A stretch of DNA of 64,000 nt from Alphaproteobacteria bacterium (GTDB taxonomy: Bacteria > Pseudomonadota > Alphaproteobacteria > JAUHZC01). Position numbers and translations under genes: made by a program. Location of the stretch: assembly GCA_030425805.1 (NCBI GenBank), contig JAUHZC010000004.1:1-64000 (forward strand), read 5' to 3'. Of this stretch, positions 62,521 to 64,000 are shown one piece after another (the first letter of the stretch is position 1; each line of letters starts with the position of its first letter). Under the pieces are notes generated by a model. That model was not told the origin of the DNA, made no database searches, and saw only the letters and a list, made by a program, of their open reading frames with translations.

Positions 62521-63153
62521 TGTGTTGACTGATATGCCATGAGAAACCTTAACCTTCTGGGTTGTTCCTTTTTCAGGCGGTGTTAGCATTTTTAGGACAT
62601 TTTCTCTGTTTTGAAAAAGCCTTATCTCTGGAATGATTTCTTCTTTTACAATCTGAGGTGTGATGGTGCCTGACCACCGTGTTTTAAGGACAAAACCATT
62701 GTAGTACAAAAACAACTCTGGGGTGACCTGGACCTTGAAGAAATTAATTTTATCCAAAACATCTTCTGTGACGATATAGGAAAAAAGGGAGTTTTTATCA
62801 TCTAAGTAGTTACTGATGTATTCAGGGCCTCCTCCTGTAAAGACACCCAGAATTTTGGCATATTTAGAAACCTCCCTTAACGCTTCGACAGATTTACGAC
62901 AGGCTCCACAGCGAGGATTGAAAAAGACGATCGCGAGAGGCATATCTCCTTGCTCAGAAAGGTGAAATTTTTGCTGATTTTTTTCATCAAAGAAGCTGAG
63001 ATCCTCGACAATTTGGTAGCGGGGCATGTTCTCAGTTTCTCTTTTGAGGTGATAGATAGTCATCTCTTTTGTGGTAAAGAAGGCCAATCCCAAAAGGCCA
63101 ACTCCAAAGAAAATTTTTACAAAGATGAGTCTATCTTTTTTTCTATGTTTCAT
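62449..63153 (-). CDS. Membrane-anchored thioredoxin-like protein, probable CcmG-type cytochrome c maturation factor
   Basis: 234 residues. N-terminal anchor (FVKIFFGVGLLGLAFF), then a thioredoxin fold with the redox pair C82-G-A-C85 (FFNPRCGACRKSVEALREV) and the cis-Pro segment VTPELFLYYNG (Pro145), RWSGTITPQ. Position right after ccmF, with an 11-base overlap, is where CcmG/DsbE sits in ccm operons, so I infer that role; the motif lacks the usual Trp before the first Cys. The C-terminal tail from about residue 175 is extra and overlaps the RMND1-like gene on the other strand. Confidence 0.75.
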   Translation of the reverse strand: MKHRKKDRLIFVKIFFGVGLLGLAFFTTKEMTIYHLKRETENMPRYQIVEDLSFFDEKNQQKFHLSEQGDMPLAIVFFNPRCGACRKSVEALREVSKYAKILGVFTGGGPEYISNYLDDKNSLFSYIVTEDVLDKINFFKVQVTPELFLYYNGFVLKTRWSGTITPQIVKEEIIPEIRLFQNRENVLKMLTPPEKGTTQKVKVSHGISVNTLVKHMRPETEQDLNKNENDDNPL

Positions 63154-64000
63154 GTTTTATCGCCACCAAAATTGAACCGATAAAGATCAGTGTACCACCG
63201 ATCCAAATCAAGAACACCCATGGATGATATGAAAATTCAAAAAACCAGGCATGATCTGACGTTTTGTCTCCCATATGAACGAGAAAAGCATGAGGGAAGC
63301 TGAATTTTTGTCCAGATTCTGATGTGAGAAGATTTTGAGAAAAATAACGCCTGCGTTCAGGGAGGAAGGTTTTTTGCGCTTGGGTGTTTTGATTGTTAAG
63401 TGAAATTTTTGCACGTGCACCTTCATACAAAGCTGTTTTGAGAGGTGTTAAATTTTGGAAGGTCAGGTTCCAAGGGTGATGAATTTCAGCTGTCTCTCCC
63501 TGTTTTAAAACAACAGAGCTTTCCAGGCGGCCTTGGGTTTCTAGTGCCATACCAAGAGCGGCGATAGCAATTCCACTATGAACCCAGAGGCGAAAATGAG
63601 GAACCTGGCAAAACTTCCAGAAACATAGGATTATTAAAGCACAGCTTAGAGATAAAATCAGATTTTGAGGGATGCTTCCTGAAGGAAGGGTCCAGAGCAA
63701 GCTCGTAGCGCCACAGAGGACGAACACTAAGAGGCCTATAATATTCTTCTTCCTCCAAAAAGGTTTTCCTTCAAAGAGGATAAGGCTTATCAAAATGCCA
63801 ATACCAATGAATGTGGACAGAGTATCGAAGAAGTGTCGAGAAAGCTCAATATTCTTACTTTGAACAAAGCTAAAAATAGGAGGAGTTAGGCTTCCCAGAA
63901 GCAAAATAAAAGAGCAAACAATAAATCCCCAGAAAGCAATTTTTTGAAAAATATCTTTTGTGAAGGGTGCCTGTCTCAGAACTTGAGAGCGTGCCGTTAG
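63143..64000 (-). CDS. ccmF: Cytochrome c-type biogenesis protein CcmF (C-terminal part, runs off window)
   Basis: Heme lyase subunit that attaches heme to apocytochrome c. The frame is open to the right edge; within it are a membrane segment (IAFWGFIVCSFILLLGSLTP, then PIFSF), HFFDTLSTFIGIGILISLIL, a periplasmic part with LPERRRYFSQNLLTSESGQ like the PEKR-Y motif of CcmF, and a last membrane segment SYHPWVFLIWIGGTLIFIG. These match the C-terminal third of CcmF. The N-terminal part lies beyond 64000. Confidence 0.85.
   Translation of the reverse strand, partial: LTARSQVLRQAPFTKDIFQKIAFWGFIVCSFILLLGSLTPPIFSFVQSKNIELSRHFFDTLSTFIGIGILISLILFEGKPFWRKKNIIGLLVFVLCGATSLLWTLPSGSIPQNLILSLSCALIILCFWKFCQVPHFRLWVHSGIAIAALGMALETQGRLESSVVLKQGETAEIHHPWNLTFQNLTPLKTALYEGARAKISLNNQNTQAQKTFLPERRRYFSQNLLTSESGQKFSFPHAFLVHMGDKTSDHAWFFEFSYHPWVFLIWIGGTLIFIGSILVAIKHET

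Overview
The window reads as chromosome of an alphaproteobacterium, probably a host-associated or intracellular one of the Holosporales/Rickettsiales kind. This placement is inferred from gene content, not from a search. The supporting features are AddA/AddB of the alphaproteobacterial type behind tsaE, a 1616-residue NAD-dependent glutamate dehydrogenase of the large class, an infA-yacG cluster, SCO and cytochrome c maturation genes, a fairly AT-rich sequence, and several Sec-exported proteins with eukaryote-like domains. Coding is dense, most genes are in short operons, and no gene clearly broken by a frameshift was found. No phage, insertion sequence, CRISPR array, rRNA or secretion apparatus was recognised.

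Layout. 1-567: tail of an unknown gene and dispersed palindromic repeats. 568-8277: addA-addB-tsaE-acpS (minus), xanthine phosphoribosyltransferase, LOG-type nucleoside monophosphate hydrolase. 8333-12800: dicarboxylate-type symporter, then a two-gene operon of a periplasmic solute-binding protein and a membrane adenylate cyclase. 12821-15007: a secreted F-box/leucine-rich-repeat protein ending in a CaaX box. 15412-26375: tRNA-Gly, glutamate dehydrogenase, rpsD, a PBP5-type carboxypeptidase, tmk-holB-metG-tatD. 26387-32840: a secreted acetyltransferase that also ends in a CaaX box, a TolA-like coiled-coil protein, rpmG, two tandem outer-membrane barrels, nhaA and a secreted leucine-rich-repeat protein. 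32955-40008: uvrA, an MFS transporter, and a 935-residue exported repeat protein with a nuclear-localisation-like cluster. 40069-51058: nth, tRNA-Glu, a DUF465 protein, HU, polyprenyl synthase, TrmN6-like methyltransferase, a MinD-like ATPase, a short tRNA nucleotidyltransferase, infA, yacG, kdsB, an L,D-transpeptidase, tRNA-Arg, dapF-mtaB-ftsY. 51135-64000: an exported P-loop lipoprotein, etfA, envelope lipoproteins, rpmB, unknown exported proteins, threonylcarbamoyl-AMP synthase, SCO, tRNA-Thr, glmU-glmS, an RMND1-like protein, and a thioredoxin-like/CcmF pair running off the right edge.

How the genes fit together. Housekeeping genes cover recombination repair (AddAB, UvrA, Nth), t6A tRNA modification (TsaE, TsaC/Sua5, MtaB), cell-wall and LPS precursors (GlmU, GlmS, DapF, KdsB, carboxypeptidase, L,D-transpeptidase) and respiratory assembly (SCO, CcmF, EtfA). 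Between them lie genes for exported proteins with no housekeeping reading. Two of these, the F-box/LRR protein (C-terminal CSVM) and the acetyltransferase (C-terminal CTLS), combine a Sec signal peptide with a C-terminal CaaX motif. That fits proteins exported to a eukaryotic host and anchored there by host prenylation. With the RNI-type LRR protein, the P-loop lipoprotein and the repeat protein they are the most interesting content of the window. The effector interpretation is an inference.
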